DNA of 64,000 nt from Thaumasiovibrio occultus (GTDB lineage Bacteria > Pseudomonadota > Gammaproteobacteria > Enterobacterales > Vibrionaceae), in the NCBI GenBank assembly GCA_019703815.1, contig AP023052.1, forward strand, positions 930,001 through 994,000, in the 5' to 3' direction. Shown here piece by piece: positions 43,265-53,282 of this stretch (positions are counted from its first letter, which is position 1; each line of letters begins with the position of its first letter). The translations under genes and the position numbers were made by a program. The notes beneath the pieces are model-generated. The model made no database searches, had not been told where the DNA came from, and saw only the letters and a program-made list of their open reading frames with translations.

Positions 43265-44248
43265 ATGGCCCAACAGCTGAAAGATCGATTTCAGCGTCAG
43301 TTCTATTATCTGCGTTTATCAGTGACTGATGTCTGTAATTTCAAGTGTCAGTATTGCTTGCCGGATGGGTACCATCCCAACGGGCGACGTTCGTTTTTGA
43401 CCCTTGCGGAAATAGAGCGTGTCGTTGCGGCGTTTGCAGCCTGTGGCACCAATAAGATCCGCTTGACCGGCGGCGAACCTTCGATGCGGCGTGATTTTAC
43501 CGACATTATCGCCGCTACTGCTTCTCACCCTGATATTGATATCGTTGCCACCACCACTAACGGCTATCGCTTAAAAGATAATGCGCAGGCTTGGCGTGAT
43601 GCCGGGCTAAGCCGGATCAATGTCAGCATCGATAGCTTAGACCCGCGCCAATTTGCACTGATTACCGGCCAAGATCGCTTTCGCAGTGTGATGGAGGGGA
43701 TTGACGCGGCTTTCACCGCCGGGTTTGACAAAGTAAAGGTCAACACAGTGCTGCTTAAGTCTCTTAATAGCCATGAGATCGGTGGCTTTTTGGAATGGAT
43801 CCGCACTCGCCCCATTCAACTGCGCTTTATTGAATTGATGCAAACCGGTGAGATGGACAAATTTTTCCAGCGCTACCACCAATCCGGTCAAGCGATCAAA
43901 CAGCAGCTGATCGAGCAAGGTTGGCAGTTGCGCGAGCGTAGCGAAAACGATGGCCCGGCACAGGTATTTTATCATCCTGACTATCTTGGTGAGATCGGGT
44001 TGATTCTGCCTTATGAAAGCGGTTTTTGCTTGAGCTGTAATCGCCTGCGGATCTCTGCGCTGGGCAAGTTGCACCTGTGCTTGTTCGGGGAGGGCGGGAT
44101 TGATTTGCGTGATTTGTTACAGCAAGACGCTCAGCAAGCCCAGTTGATCGCGCAAATTCAAAGCAGCTTGCAGCAAAAAGCGCAGACCCACTATTTGCAC
44201 GAAGGCAATACCGGGGCGACACCCCATCTGGCCTCGATTGGCGGCTAG
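43265..44248 (+). CDS. moaA: GTP 3',8-cyclase (radical SAM, Moco synthesis)
   Basis: A 327-residue radical SAM enzyme. The N-terminal cluster binds at C24-N-F-K-C28-Q-Y-C31; the second cluster lies near [12 protein letters not shown] and LCLFGEGG. It ends in the essential GG. It turns GTP into the cyclic intermediate that MoaC converts to precursor Z. Start at MAQQL, immediately after the riboswitch; the frame runs 21 codons upstream through the riboswitch. First gene of moaABCDE. Confidence 0.96.
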   Translation: MAQQLKDRFQRQFYYLRLSVTDVCNFKCQYCLPDGYHPNGRRSFLTLAEIERVVAAFAACGTNKIRLTGGEPSMRRDFTDIIAATASHPDIDIVATTTNGYRLKDNAQAWRDAGLSRINVSIDSLDPRQFALITGQDRFRSVMEGIDAAFTAGFDKVKVNTVLLKSLNSHEIGGFLEWIRTRPIQLRFIELMQTGEMDKFFQRYHQSGQAIKQQLIEQGWQLRERSENDGPAQVFYHPDYLGEIGLILPYESGFCLSCNRLRISALGKLHLCLFGEGGIDLRDLLQQDAQQAQLIAQIQSSLQQKAQTHYLHEGNTGATPHLASIGG

Positions 44249-44299
44249 TGCTGTCAACGACGCCTTGCCAATAAGCGTTAATCACAACAAGGAGTGCTT

Positions 44300-44818
44300 A
44301 TGACTCACACCTACTCAGCCGCGATGCCAGCCAAGATCGCGGTATTAACGGTATCAGATACCCGCAACGAGGAGACGGATACGTCCGGCGCCTATCTCGT
44401 CGATGCCTTAACCTCTGCCGGTCATCAACTGCAATCGCGCAAGATAGTGATTGATGATAAATACCAGATCCGCGCCGTGGTTTCGGCGTGGATTGCCGAT
44501 CCGGCGATCGATGCGGTGGTGATCACGGGGGGAACCGGTTTTACTGCCCGCGATACCACACCCGAGGCGATTTCGGTGCTGTTTGATAAACATGTTGAAG
44601 GTTTTGGCGAGTTGTTCCGTCATTTGTCATATCAGGAAATCGGCACGTCGACCATCCAATCGCGCGCGCTCGCAGGTTTTGCCAATAACACGGTGATTTT
44701 CGCGCTGCCAGGGTCGACCGGAGCCTGTCGTACTGGTTGGACAGGGATCATCGCAGAACAATTGGATGCGACCCACAAGCCGTGCAATTTCATGCCCCAC
44801 TTAAAGAAACCCAACTAA
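44300..44818 (+). CDS. moaB: Molybdenum cofactor biosynthesis protein B
   Basis: A 172-residue MogA/MoaB-family protein with the MPT-binding motif [16 protein letters not shown] and the end [16 protein letters not shown]. It resembles MogA adenylyltransferases; in enterics MoaB is dispensable. AAGGAG precedes the chosen ATG, two codons into the frame. It lies between moaA and moaC, 13 bases before the moaC start. Confidence 0.94.
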   Translation: MTHTYSAAMPAKIAVLTVSDTRNEETDTSGAYLVDALTSAGHQLQSRKIVIDDKYQIRAVVSAWIADPAIDAVVITGGTGFTARDTTPEAISVLFDKHVEGFGELFRHLSYQEIGTSTIQSRALAGFANNTVIFALPGSTGACRTGWTGIIAEQLDATHKPCNFMPHLKKPN

Positions 44819-44831
44819 AGGATGTTCGCCC

Positions 44832-45335
44832 ATGGATGAACCAATACAGGGTTTTACCCACTTAGACGCCAAAGGACAAGCCAACATGGTTGATGTGTCG
44901 GCCAAAGTTGAGACAGTAAGGGTAGCGCGCGCCGAAGCCTACATAGAAATGTCGTCATCGACACTCCAAGCGGTGCTCACAGGGGCACACCACAAAGGGG
45001 ATGTGTTCGCGACGGCCCGCATCGCCGGTATTCAAGCCGCGAAGAAAACCGCTGATTTGATCCCATTGTGCCATCCATTAATGCTCACCAAAGTTGGGGT
45101 TGAACTCATACCTGAGCCGGAGCATCAACGGATCCGGATTGAATCCGTGTGCAAGCTTAGCGGTAAAACCGGGGTAGAAATGGAAGCGCTTACCGCCGCA
45201 TCGGTGGCGGCACTCACCTTGTACGACATGTGCAAAGCGCTACAAAAAGATATGAGGATCAGCGGGATAGCCTTGGTGTCGAAACAAGGCGGCAAAAGCG
45301 GGGACTATGTAAGAAACGCCACCGACAAGCGATGA
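44832..45335 (+). CDS. moaC: Cyclic pyranopterin monophosphate synthase
   Basis: A 167-residue protein with the MoaC landmarks: [14 protein letters not shown], the [18 protein letters not shown] segment, [13 protein letters not shown] and [23 protein letters not shown]. It makes precursor Z together with MoaA. GGATG precedes the ATG. The C-terminus is GGKSGDYVR, as usual, plus a few residues. Confidence 0.96.
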   Translation: MDEPIQGFTHLDAKGQANMVDVSAKVETVRVARAEAYIEMSSSTLQAVLTGAHHKGDVFATARIAGIQAAKKTADLIPLCHPLMLTKVGVELIPEPEHQRIRIESVCKLSGKTGVEMEALTAASVAALTLYDMCKALQKDMRISGIALVSKQGGKSGDYVRNATDKR

Positions 45336-45394
45336 GCTGATCAAGATAACGGCAATCAAGGCAACGCAATGCAGCAGATATCGAGGTAATGGCA

Positions 45395-45634
45395 ATGGTC
45401 GAAGTGAAGTTTTTTGCGCTAACGCGTGAGCTAGTGGGTGAAGACGCCATCGAAGTGGCGCTCGACAGTGGCACTGTTGAAAGTTTGCGCCAGATCTTGT
45501 GCGCGCGCGGTGAGCCGTGGCGTCAGGCATTGTCGCATACCTTAGTGGCGGTGAATCACCAGATGGTAGCGGAGAGCCATCAGTTCCAAGCGGGGGATGA
45601 AGTGGCATTTTTCCCCCCCGTCACCGGCGGTTAA
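45395..45634 (+). CDS. moaD: Molybdopterin synthase small subunit
   Basis: A 79-residue ubiquitin-like sulfur carrier ending in PPVTGG; the terminal GG is thiocarboxylated by MoeB. The beta-grasp FFALTRELVGED start is typical. GAGG lies eight bases before the second ATG (MVEVKF); the first ATG, two codons earlier, is too close to it. It works with MoaE. There are 59 bases between moaC and this start. Confidence 0.92.
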   Translation: MVEVKFFALTRELVGEDAIEVALDSGTVESLRQILCARGEPWRQALSHTLVAVNHQMVAESHQFQAGDEVAFFPPVTGG

Positions 45635-45779
45635 TCGGGTATGCGGCGAGAAATCCAATCCGCAGGAAAGCGAAGAGAATGAAAAACCAAAGGGAAAGCC
45701 CCCAGAAAAGGAAAGATAGAACAAATGGAAAGACAAACGGAAGGCGCAGGGCAGAGATGAGAGCCAAAGGAGTGACGCT
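45635..45779 (+). other. Purine-rich spacer between moaD and moaE
   Basis: A 145-base spacer with no ORF, mostly A and G on the plus strand. Unusual for this operon, where moaD and moaE normally touch. It resembles the tract at 30629-30730 in composition. Confidence 0.5.
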
Positions 45780-46235
45780 ATGACAGAACTTCGTGTTGCG
45801 ATCCAATCGATCCCGATAGACGTTAACGCGCTACACAGTGAACTGCAGCAAGGCAGTGCGTCGGGTGCGGTAGTGACCTTCACTGGTATGGTGCGTGATT
45901 ACAATCAATCACGTGATGTTTTGGGTTTAAGTTTGTCGCATTATCCCGGAATGACCGAGCGTGCGTTGGAGCAAATAGTGCAGCAAGCGACCGAGCGTTG
46001 GCGGCTCGAAAAGGTAACCGTGGTGCATCGAGTCGGTGATATGGCGCTGAGTGAGACAATTGTGTTTGTCGGATGTGCGAGTCGTCATCGCCGAGCCGCG
46101 TTTGAGGCGTGCGCCTTTATCATGGATTATCTGAAAACCGAGGCACCGTTTTGGAAGAAAGAGTTGACCCAAGAGGGAGCCGTTTGGGTGAGTGCAGAAG
46201 ACAAAGACACGCAAGCGAAACGGCGTTGGTCTTGA
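45780..46235 (+). CDS. moaE: Molybdopterin synthase catalytic subunit
   Basis: A 151-residue protein with the MoaE motifs: GAVVTFTGMVRDYN, the SHYPGMTERALEQI helix, VHRVGDMALSETIVFVGCASRHRRAAFEAC and the catalytic Lys in YLKTEAPFWKKE. It transfers two sulfurs to precursor Z with MoaD. AAGGAG precedes the ATG. Last gene of the moa operon. Confidence 0.96.
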   Translation: MTELRVAIQSIPIDVNALHSELQQGSASGAVVTFTGMVRDYNQSRDVLGLSLSHYPGMTERALEQIVQQATERWRLEKVTVVHRVGDMALSETIVFVGCASRHRRAAFEACAFIMDYLKTEAPFWKKELTQEGAVWVSAEDKDTQAKRRWS

Positions 46236-46254
46236 CTGGTTGAAAATAATATTC

Positions 46255-46285
46255 AATGTTGCAAAGCAAATAGCAACATTGATTT
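46255..46285 (+). terminator. Weak terminator after moaE
   Basis: Stem AATGTTGC/GCAACATT with a 10-base loop followed by GATTTC, 20 bases after the stop. T-run is short. Confidence 0.45.
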
Positions 46286-46364
46286 CTCAATCCAAGGCGG
46301 ATTTCTATACTCTGCGTTTAACTATCAGTGGAACCTTGAACGCAGATGCAGATTAAGCAGCAAC

Positions 46365-46392
46365 AAAAAAGGCTCCGAATGGGGGAGCCTTT
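46365..46392 (-). terminator. Terminator of the 49-residue ORF
   Basis: On the minus strand AAAGGCTCC/GGAGCCTTT is followed by six T residues. No other leftward gene lies nearby, which supports transcription of the small ORF at 46410-46559. Confidence 0.65.
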
Positions 46393-46409
46393 ACTTGCTA
46401 CAACATAAC

Positions 46410-46559
46410 TTACTGATTTTTTTCTGCTTCTTTTCTCGGGGCTTTCTTATTTGGTACGTAACCATGTCTCACCCGAGAACTTAGTGCATGAGGTTGGTAG
46501 CTTGCTGGTCTCATTGCTGTCTCTATTTGTTTGCATATCGGTAACGGAACAGATGTCAT
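46410..46559 (-). CDS. Candidate small basic protein, 49 residues
   Basis: An ATG at 46559 opens a 49-codon frame reading MTSVPLPICKQIETAM then a basic, Pro/His/Lys-rich end (HGYVPNKKAPRKEAEKNQ). A promoter-like TTGACA (46617-46622) with TATGCC (46593-46598) lies upstream, and a strong terminator starts 18 bases after the stop. No good Shine-Dalgarno is seen at the first ATG; an internal ATG at 46514 would give 34 residues. It could be a small protein or part of a noncoding RNA. Family not recognised. Confidence 0.4.
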   Translation of the reverse strand: MTSVPLPICKQIETAMRPASYQPHALSSRVRHGYVPNKKAPRKEAEKNQ

Positions 46560-46826
46560 GATGTTGCTGACACGTCAATAATACGCCTTTGCGGCATACT
46601 GTGAAGTAAATTTTCTGTCAAAGTTCCCCTATAAAAAAACTCGTTATAACGAACGCTTTAATATTACTTTTGGTTATTTTGATGCCATTTTGACGGATTT
46701 ATCACCAGGGGATGTAAAAAATCTTTCATTTTTCACTGTATCGGATTGTCACCCCATTTATGTGCCATAGTTATGTAGATGTTGCATTCTTGTGTTGTTG
46801 GGATGTGGCTGAAATGAGGAGGATTT

Positions 46827-46979
46827 ATGAAGCACCGTAAAGTGACGAATAAGAAGTTCAAACAGATGATGCATGATCTTGGGTTTGATGATACGTTTGA
46901 AAGCCATGATAATATTGTGGATAATCAACGAGATGATGAAAAATTCTCGCCACCAGAAAACGAAGATGATGCTAAATAA
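46827..46979 (+). CDS. Small acidic protein, 50 residues
   Basis: GAGGAGG six bases before the ATG at 46827 is one of the best Shine-Dalgarno sites in the window. The 50-residue product starts with a basic stretch (MKHRKVTNKKFKQMMHDLGFDD) and ends acidic (PPENEDDAK). An intrinsic terminator follows at 47006-47026. No domain recognised. Flanked by moaE and oppA, both on the same strand but separated by their own signals. Confidence 0.65.
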   Translation: MKHRKVTNKKFKQMMHDLGFDDTFESHDNIVDNQRDDEKFSPPENEDDAK

Positions 46980-47005
46980 ATGCGTGATCTTCTATCGATA
47001 GAAAG

Positions 47006-47026
47006 AGGGCTTTGAGCCCTTTTTTT
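47006..47026 (+). terminator. Terminator of the 50-residue gene
   Basis: Stem AGGGCT/AGCCCT with a 3-base loop and seven T residues, 26 bases past the stop codon. Confidence 0.8.
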
Positions 47027-47387
47027 GTGCCGATAATTTGTTAATAGTTGGTGTATTATTTGATTCTTTTTCCATTTTATAATGGAAAATATCAGTAATT
47101 TATCAATAGGCAAGAATTAGAGTTGTTGGCTGTTGATGTGACCTTGATCTTATATTTAATTCTGTATATTTAACTTTAATCTATAAATTACCAAAATATT
47201 TCAGTTTGTTAGCTGTTGGTTGTTTTCTATTGCGGGCATGTAGAGATAGATGTTCTTTAATGATAATGTCCATGATGTAACCGCTAATTGTAGCTTTAGT
47301 AGACAAAAAATGTCGCTTAGCGTTCCATAATCAGAATTAAACACTGATATGGCTTGGACGCGTTATCAACGGACAGGGAATTTCAAA
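47027..47387. other. oppA leader region
   Basis: About 360 AT-rich bases with no gene. It must hold the opp promoter; opp mRNAs are sRNA-regulated in enterics (GcvB), but no pairing site was identified here. Confidence 0.4.
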
Positions 47388-49004
47388 ATGAATAAAAACA
47401 AAATTACACTCGCGCTTTTGCTGGCAGCAGGAGTGAGCGTAACAACCGCAAACGCAGCAGAAGTACCTGACGGTGTGCAACTTGCCGATGTGCAAGAGCT
47501 GGTTAAAGGCAATGGCACCGAAGTGGCGTCGATTGACCCGCACAAAACGGAAGGTGTTCCGGAATCAAACGTTATTCGTGACTTGCTAGAAGGCTTGGTC
47601 AACCAAGATGAGCATGGCGCGACCATTCCTGGCGTGGCAAAAAGTTGGGAAACGGAAGACAACCAAACCTATATCTTCCATCTTCGTGAGGAAGCGCGCT
47701 GGTCAAATGGCGATCCTGTGACTGCACACGATTTCGTTTACAGCTTCAAACGTGCCGTTGATCCGGCAACCGCCTCGCCATATTCTTGGTATTTGCAAAA
47801 AGCGCAGATCTTAAATGCAAAAGAAATCATTGCTGGTGACGCTGACAAGGAAACGTTGGGTATTCGCGCGGTAGATGATGTCACGCTGGAAATTAAACTC
47901 GCTACGCCATTGCCGTATTTTGTCAGAATGATGAGCCACACCACAGTGAAACCGGTACACCGCGCAACGGTAGAAGAGCACGGTGATCGTTGGACCCGCC
48001 CTGAAAACTTTGTCGGTAACGGTGCCTACACCCTAGATAACTGGGTAGTTAACGAGCGTTTAGTGCTGACGCGCAACGATGCGTATTGGGATAACGCGAA
48101 TACCGTGATCGAGAAAGTAACCTACCTGCCAATCGAAAACCAAGTGGCAGAGATGAACCGCTTTATGGCGGGCGAGATTGATATGACGTACGAAGTGCCA
48201 AACGATCACTTTGCGCGTCTACAAAAAGATCACGCTGATTCTGTGCGCGTTGTTGGTTACCTGTGTACGTATTACTACGGCTTTAACAACGCCAAACCAC
48301 CGTTTGATGATGCGCGTGTTCGTACCGCGTTGTCATACGCAATTGACCGCGACATCATCGCGAATGCAGTGGTTGCCAAAGGCGAAACGCCAGCGTACAG
48401 CTTTACGCCGCCAATCACGGATGGTTTTGCCACCGTAACGCCTGAATACGCCAATTTGACTCAAGCTGAGCGTATCGCCAAAGCGAAAGCGCTGTTAGCT
48501 GAAGCAGGTTATGGCCCAGAAAACCCACTTGATTTCAACCTGTTGTACAACACCAGTGAAAACCACCGTAAGATTGCTATCGCGATTTCAGCAATTTGGA
48601 AACGTGATTTGGGCGTGAACGTCACGATGGAAAACCAAGAATGGAAAACGTACTTGGACAACCGTCGCGCCGGTAACTTTGATGTCACTCGTGCGGGTTG
48701 GTGTGCCGACTACAACGAAGCATCTGCGTTCCTTACCTTGATGCAATCAGATAACGGCAGTAACGATCCGCGTTACAATAGCGAGAGCTATGATAATTTG
48801 ATCCGCTCTGCGATGCAGGCCCCTACGGATGCAGAGCGTAGCGATTTCTATCAGCAAGCGGAAATCTTGCTCGCGCAAGACATGCCAATTGCTCCTATCT
48901 ACAACTATGTACAAGCTCGATTAGTGAATCCGAAGGTGGGCGGTTATCCAGAAGGTAACCCACAAGACATGATCTACACCAAAGATCTCTACATCATCGA
49001 GTAA
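47388..49004 (+). CDS. oppA: Periplasmic oligopeptide-binding protein
   Basis: A 538-residue family-5 solute-binding protein with a signal peptide ending near ANA-AE. Landmarks: SIDPHKTEGVPESNVIRDLLEGL, GVAKSWETEDNQTYIFHLREEARWSNGDPVTAHDF, and NRDIIANAVVAKG-type RDIIANAV. It binds peptides for OppBCDF. Start at MNKNK; the frame runs 13 codons farther upstream. GGGAA lies nine bases before. Terminator-like hairpins follow before oppB. Confidence 0.93.
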   Translation: MNKNKITLALLLAAGVSVTTANAAEVPDGVQLADVQELVKGNGTEVASIDPHKTEGVPESNVIRDLLEGLVNQDEHGATIPGVAKSWETEDNQTYIFHLREEARWSNGDPVTAHDFVYSFKRAVDPATASPYSWYLQKAQILNAKEIIAGDADKETLGIRAVDDVTLEIKLATPLPYFVRMMSHTTVKPVHRATVEEHGDRWTRPENFVGNGAYTLDNWVVNERLVLTRNDAYWDNANTVIEKVTYLPIENQVAEMNRFMAGEIDMTYEVPNDHFARLQKDHADSVRVVGYLCTYYYGFNNAKPPFDDARVRTALSYAIDRDIIANAVVAKGETPAYSFTPPITDGFATVTPEYANLTQAERIAKAKALLAEAGYGPENPLDFNLLYNTSENHRKIAIAISAIWKRDLGVNVTMENQEWKTYLDNRRAGNFDVTRAGWCADYNEASAFLTLMQSDNGSNDPRYNSESYDNLIRSAMQAPTDAERSDFYQQAEILLAQDMPIAPIYNYVQARLVNPKVGGYPEGNPQDMIYTKDLYIIE

Positions 49005-49030
49005 CACCACACATACTAATAACTAAATAA

Positions 49031-49089
49031 GCAGCCCCTTTAACGGGGGCTGCACTATTGCCGCACGTAAAAAACGGACGTTTTTTTAC
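49031..49089 (+). terminator. Tandem hairpins between oppA and oppB
   Basis: GCAGCCCC/GGGGCTGC (49031-49053), then GTAAAAAACG-GA-CGTTTTTTTAC (49067-49089) whose right arm is T-rich. They likely stop part of the transcripts after oppA. Confidence 0.6.
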
Positions 49090-49130
49090 TGAGCAGCATT
49101 ACTGTCACTGACTAAGAACAAGGTTGAGTT

Positions 49131-50051
49131 ATGTTTAAATTCGTCGCTAAGCGGATACTGGAGGCGATCCCGACCTTATTGGTGTTGATCACTATCTCTT
49201 TCTTTTTGATGCGATTTGCACCGGGTAATCCGTTTTCTACTGAGCAACCACTTCCTCCTGAAGTGATGGCTAACATCGAAGCTAAATATGGGCTGGATAA
49301 GCCGGTTTGGCAGCAATACTTCACGTATCTGGGCAATATCTTACAAGGGGATTTTGGTCCATCCTTTAAGTACAAAGACTTTTCGGTTAACGAACTGGTG
49401 TCCGAGGCCTTACCGGTATCGGCCAAGATCGGCTTTTTTGCGTTTATCTTTACGGTGATCATGGGGGTCACAGTTGGGACACTGGCCGCGCTAAAACAAA
49501 ATAGCTGGTTTGATTACATCGTGATGTCGACCGCCATGGCGGGGGTGGTGATGCCGTCGTTTATTCTCGCGCCCGTTCTGATCTACATCTTCTCGATTAA
49601 GCTCGGCTGGTTGCCGGCAGGTGGCTGGGAAGACGGGTCACTGAAATATATGCTGCTGCCGATGATCGGTATGTCGTTGCTATTTGTCGCCACCTTTGCC
49701 CGTATTACACGCGGTAGCATGATTGAAACCCTCAACAGTAACTTTATCCGTACTGCGCGGGCGAAAGGCTTGAGTTATCCCTACATCATTATCAAACACG
49801 CGCTAAAACCAGCAATGCTACCGGTAGTGTCGTACATGGGGCCAGCGTTTGTTGGCATTATCACCGGCTCGGTGGTGATCGAAACCATTTTCGGTCTACC
49901 GGGGATCGGCAAACTGTTCGTCAATGCCGCGTTTAACCGTGATTATTCATTGGTGCTGGGCATTACGATTTTGATTGGCACGTTAACGATTTTCTTCAAC
50001 ACCTTGGTGGATATCGTGCTGGCGTACATCGATCCGAAGATCCGTTATTGA
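49131..50051 (+). CDS. oppB: Oligopeptide ABC transporter permease OppB
   Basis: A 306-residue inner-membrane permease with six helices. The N-terminal MFKFVAKRILEAIPTLLVLI is typical for OppB/DppB, and the EAA loop is in IRTARAKGLSYPYIIIKHALKPAMLPV. Pairs with OppC. The stop is 10 bases before the oppC ATG. Confidence 0.95.
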   Translation: MFKFVAKRILEAIPTLLVLITISFFLMRFAPGNPFSTEQPLPPEVMANIEAKYGLDKPVWQQYFTYLGNILQGDFGPSFKYKDFSVNELVSEALPVSAKIGFFAFIFTVIMGVTVGTLAALKQNSWFDYIVMSTAMAGVVMPSFILAPVLIYIFSIKLGWLPAGGWEDGSLKYMLLPMIGMSLLFVATFARITRGSMIETLNSNFIRTARAKGLSYPYIIIKHALKPAMLPVVSYMGPAFVGIITGSVVIETIFGLPGIGKLFVNAAFNRDYSLVLGITILIGTLTIFFNTLVDIVLAYIDPKIRY

Positions 50052-50061
50052 GGTGGTGACT

Positions 50062-50976
50062 ATGTTAACGAAAAAAGAAAACCTCGACGCGATCGAGAAC
50101 TTTACCGAAAAGCTCGACGTCGAAGGTCGCAGCTTGTGGCAAGATGCCCGCATTCGTTTTATGCGCAATAAAGCGGCAATGACCAGCCTATTTATTCTGG
50201 CGCTGGTGACCTTGCTCGTTACGTTTGGCCCTATGTTGAGCCCATACACTTTCGATGAGCTCGACTTTGCCAATATGGGAGCGGCACCATCGTTATCGAA
50301 CGATACATCACACTGGTTTGGTACTGATCCTCTGGGGCGTGATTTGTTTGTGCGCACCTTGATGGGCGGACGGATTTCGCTGATGGTCGGCGTACTGGGT
50401 GCGTTGGTCGCGGTTGTGATGGGCACCTTGTATGGCGCCACCTCCGGCTTTTTAGGCGGCCGCGTGGATCGCATTATGATGCGGATCTTGGAAATCCTCT
50501 ATTCGATCCCGTTTATGTTCATGGTGATCGTATTGGTGACGATTTTTGGCCGCAACATTATGCTGATCTTTGTCGCGATTGGGGCTATTTCATGGCTTGA
50601 TATGGCGCGTATCGTGCGTGGTCAGACCTTAAGCTTGCGCAATAAAGAGTTTATTGAAGCGGCACATGTGTGCGGTGTGAGCCGATGGAACATCATTGTA
50701 CGTCACATTGTGCCTAACGTGCTGGGTATCGTCGCGGTTTACTCGACCTTGCTGGTGCCAAGCATGATCTTAACCGAATCCTTTCTCTCTTTCCTTGGGC
50801 TGGGTGTTCAAGAGCCAATGACGAGTTGGGGAGCATTACTCAAAGATGGCGCTGACATTATGCAGGGCGCGATTTGGATGCTGATCTTCCCCGCGATTTT
50901 CATGGTGACAACCTTGTTCTGTTTTAACTATGTCGGTGACGGTCTGCGCGATGCGCTAGACCCGAAAGATCGCTGA
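50062..50976 (+). CDS. oppC: Oligopeptide ABC transporter permease OppC
   Basis: A 304-residue permease with the OppC N-terminal extension (about 35 residues), the motif [20 protein letters not shown] and the EAA loop [32 protein letters not shown] precedes the ATG. It forms the channel with OppB. Overall length and order match the E. coli opp operon. Confidence 0.95.
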   Translation: MLTKKENLDAIENFTEKLDVEGRSLWQDARIRFMRNKAAMTSLFILALVTLLVTFGPMLSPYTFDELDFANMGAAPSLSNDTSHWFGTDPLGRDLFVRTLMGGRISLMVGVLGALVAVVMGTLYGATSGFLGGRVDRIMMRILEILYSIPFMFMVIVLVTIFGRNIMLIFVAIGAISWLDMARIVRGQTLSLRNKEFIEAAHVCGVSRWNIIVRHIVPNVLGIVAVYSTLLVPSMILTESFLSFLGLGVQEPMTSWGALLKDGADIMQGAIWMLIFPAIFMVTTLFCFNYVGDGLRDALDPKDR

Positions 50977-50989
50977 TAAGGAGAGAGTA

Positions 50990-51964
50990 ATGAGTCTGTT
51001 AGACGTTAAAGACTTAAAAGTCCAATTCAAAACCCAAGATGGGATCGTCACGGCGGTGGACAACCTGAACTTCTCTCTGGAGCAGGGAGAAACCTTGGGG
51101 ATCGTCGGCGAGTCGGGCTCCGGTAAGAGCCAAACCGTGTTTTCCATCATGGGGCTATTGGCGAAAAATGGCATCACCGGCGGTAGCGCCAAGTTCGAAG
51201 GCAATGAAATTCTGAACTTGCCAGAAAAAGCCCTGAATAAAATCCGCGCCGAACAAATTGCGATGATTTTCCAAGACCCAATGACCTCGCTTAACCCTTA
51301 CATGAAGGTGAGCGAGCAGTTGATGGAAGTCTTGATGCTGCACAAAGGCATGGGGCGCAGCGAAGCGTTTGAAGAATCAGTACGCATGTTGGAAGCCGTC
51401 AAAATTCCAGAAGCGCGCAAACGTATCACCATGTATCCGCATGAATTTTCTGGCGGTATGCGCCAACGTGTGATGATTGCGATGGCACTGTTGTGCCGGC
51501 CAAAACTGTTGATCGCCGATGAGCCAACCACCGCACTCGATGTGACGGTACAAGCGCAGATCATGGATTTGCTCAATGAGCTAAAACGCGAATTCAACAC
51601 CGCGATCATTATGATCACCCACGATTTAGGCGTGGTGGCAGGTAGTTGCGATAAAGTGTTGGTGATGTACGCGGGGCGTACGATGGAGTACGGCACTGTG
51701 GATGAGATTTTCTACCAACCGAGCCATCCGTACACCGAAGGCTTGCTAAAAGCGATCCCGCGTTTAGACACAGAAGGCGATATTTTGCCAACCATCCCGG
51801 GCAATCCACCGAACTTGCTAAGTTTGCCAGTGGGCTGCCCGTACCAAGAGCGTTGTCACAGGGTGAAGGAGTCGTGCGCCGTCAGTCCGCCAGAACTGTT
51901 GCCATTTGCAACGGGGCGTTTACGCGCATGTTTTTCTGATTGGACGCAGTGGGAAAGGGGGTAA
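50990..51964 (+). CDS. oppD: Oligopeptide transporter ATPase OppD
   Basis: A 324-residue ATPase with Walker A GESGSGKS, signature FSGGMRQRV, Walker [13 protein letters not shown], the H-loop ITHD and the C-terminal oligopeptide-transporter extension with its Cys residues ([17 protein letters not shown]), which can bind an iron-sulfur cluster. AAGGAGAG precedes the ATG. It pairs with OppF. Confidence 0.95.
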   Translation: MSLLDVKDLKVQFKTQDGIVTAVDNLNFSLEQGETLGIVGESGSGKSQTVFSIMGLLAKNGITGGSAKFEGNEILNLPEKALNKIRAEQIAMIFQDPMTSLNPYMKVSEQLMEVLMLHKGMGRSEAFEESVRMLEAVKIPEARKRITMYPHEFSGGMRQRVMIAMALLCRPKLLIADEPTTALDVTVQAQIMDLLNELKREFNTAIIMITHDLGVVAGSCDKVLVMYAGRTMEYGTVDEIFYQPSHPYTEGLLKAIPRLDTEGDILPTIPGNPPNLLSLPVGCPYQERCHRVKESCAVSPPELLPFATGRLRACFSDWTQWERG

Positions 51965-51966
51965 GT

Positions 51967-52962
51967 ATGGAAGCGCAAAAGAACGTTCTGTTAGATATTT
52001 CTGATCTGAAGGTGCATTTTAATATCACCCCTAAATCAGCGTGGCCGTGGACCAAACCCGCGACCTTGAAAGCGGTTGATGGTGTCGGGATCCGCCTGTA
52101 TGAAGGCGAAACGCTGGGCGTCGTGGGAGAATCGGGTTGCGGTAAATCCACCTTTGCGCGCGCCATTATCGGCCTTGTCGAAGCGACAGACGGTAAGGTG
52201 GTATGGCTGGGTGAAGATCTAACGCAGTTGTCGCACAAAGCGATGCGTGAAAAGCGTAAAGAAATTCAGATGATTTTCCAAGATCCGCTAGCGTCGCTTA
52301 ATCCTCGGATGACGGTGGGCGATATTATCGCTGAGCCGTTGAAGACGTTTTACCCTGAGCTTTCGAAAGAGGACGTTAAAGATCAAGTGAAAGCCATGAT
52401 GGCTAAAGTAGGTTTATTGCCAAACTTGATTAACCGCTACCCGCATGAGTTTTCGGGCGGTCAGTGTCAGCGTATTGGTATTGCTAGAGCACTGATCTTA
52501 AAGCCTAAGTTGATCATTTGTGATGAGCCAGTGTCGGCGCTGGATGTGTCCATTCAGGCGCAGGTGGTGAATTTGCTAAAAGAAGTGCAAAAAGAGATGG
52601 GCTTGTCACTGATCTTCATCGCTCACGATCTGTCGGTGGTCAAACACATCTCTGATCGCGTGCTGGTGATGTACTTGGGGAATCCGGTGGAAATGGGTGA
52701 GGGCGAGCATCTGTTTAGCAAGCCTTTGCACCCATACACGCAAGCCTTGATGTCAGCGGTACCGATCCCAGATCCGAAAATTGAGCGAGCGAAAACCATT
52801 CAAATGTTGGAGGGGGATCTGCCTTCGCCAATGAGCCCGCCATCGGGTTGTGTATTTAGAACCCGTTGCCCGAAAGCGACAACAGAATGCGCACAAGAAA
52901 AACCGCTATTAAAAGGCGGTGATGAGCATGCGGTTTCCTGCCTGCATGTAAACTACTTTTAG
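51967..52962 (+). CDS. oppF: Oligopeptide transporter ATPase OppF
   Basis: A 331-residue ATPase with Walker A GESGCGKST, signature FSGGQCQRIG, Walker B LIICDEPVSALD and the C-terminal GCVFRTRCPKATTEC motif. Start at MEAQKN, two bases after the oppD stop, with GGGGG just upstream; the frame opens nine codons earlier inside oppD. The signature has QCQR where most have QQQR or QRQR, a mild oddity. Last gene of the opp operon. Confidence 0.95.
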   Translation: MEAQKNVLLDISDLKVHFNITPKSAWPWTKPATLKAVDGVGIRLYEGETLGVVGESGCGKSTFARAIIGLVEATDGKVVWLGEDLTQLSHKAMREKRKEIQMIFQDPLASLNPRMTVGDIIAEPLKTFYPELSKEDVKDQVKAMMAKVGLLPNLINRYPHEFSGGQCQRIGIARALILKPKLIICDEPVSALDVSIQAQVVNLLKEVQKEMGLSLIFIAHDLSVVKHISDRVLVMYLGNPVEMGEGEHLFSKPLHPYTQALMSAVPIPDPKIERAKTIQMLEGDLPSPMSPPSGCVFRTRCPKATTECAQEKPLLKGGDEHAVSCLHVNYF

Positions 52963-52976
52963 CCTGTGACAGGCTC

Positions 52977-53004
52977 AGGCGCGGCGAAAGTCGCGCCTTT
53001 TTTT
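52977..53004 (+). terminator. Terminator of the opp operon
   Basis: Stem AGGCGCG/CGCGCCT with an 8-base loop and seven T residues. A smaller palindrome AGCCTG-TGA-CAGGCT (52961-52975) precedes it. Confidence 0.85.
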
Positions 53005-53282
53005 ATCGACTAGTGTTTCTTATTCTCCCTTTTCTCTTCTTACATTGTGAATGCTGCCGGCTTCGTCGTGCGCGCCGTACAGCCAATTCACTTGTCTTTT
53101 CTTACCTATAGCACTTTTCTAACAAGCAAATGAGCGTGCGTATTACATCGCGATTGGCGCTAGCTCGCACTCTTGGTTTGCACTCAAGTCTTGCACTTTG
53201 TCGCTTGGTTTAACCGGCTATGATGGGTCTGCTTAATTAGACAAATAATGATGATTTTTTAACAAGGTTGGGAGTGCTCCAT
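53005..53282. other. Intergenic region upstream of the thioredoxin-like gene
   Basis: About 280 bases, no gene seen; should hold the promoter of the thioredoxin-like gene. Confidence 0.4.
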
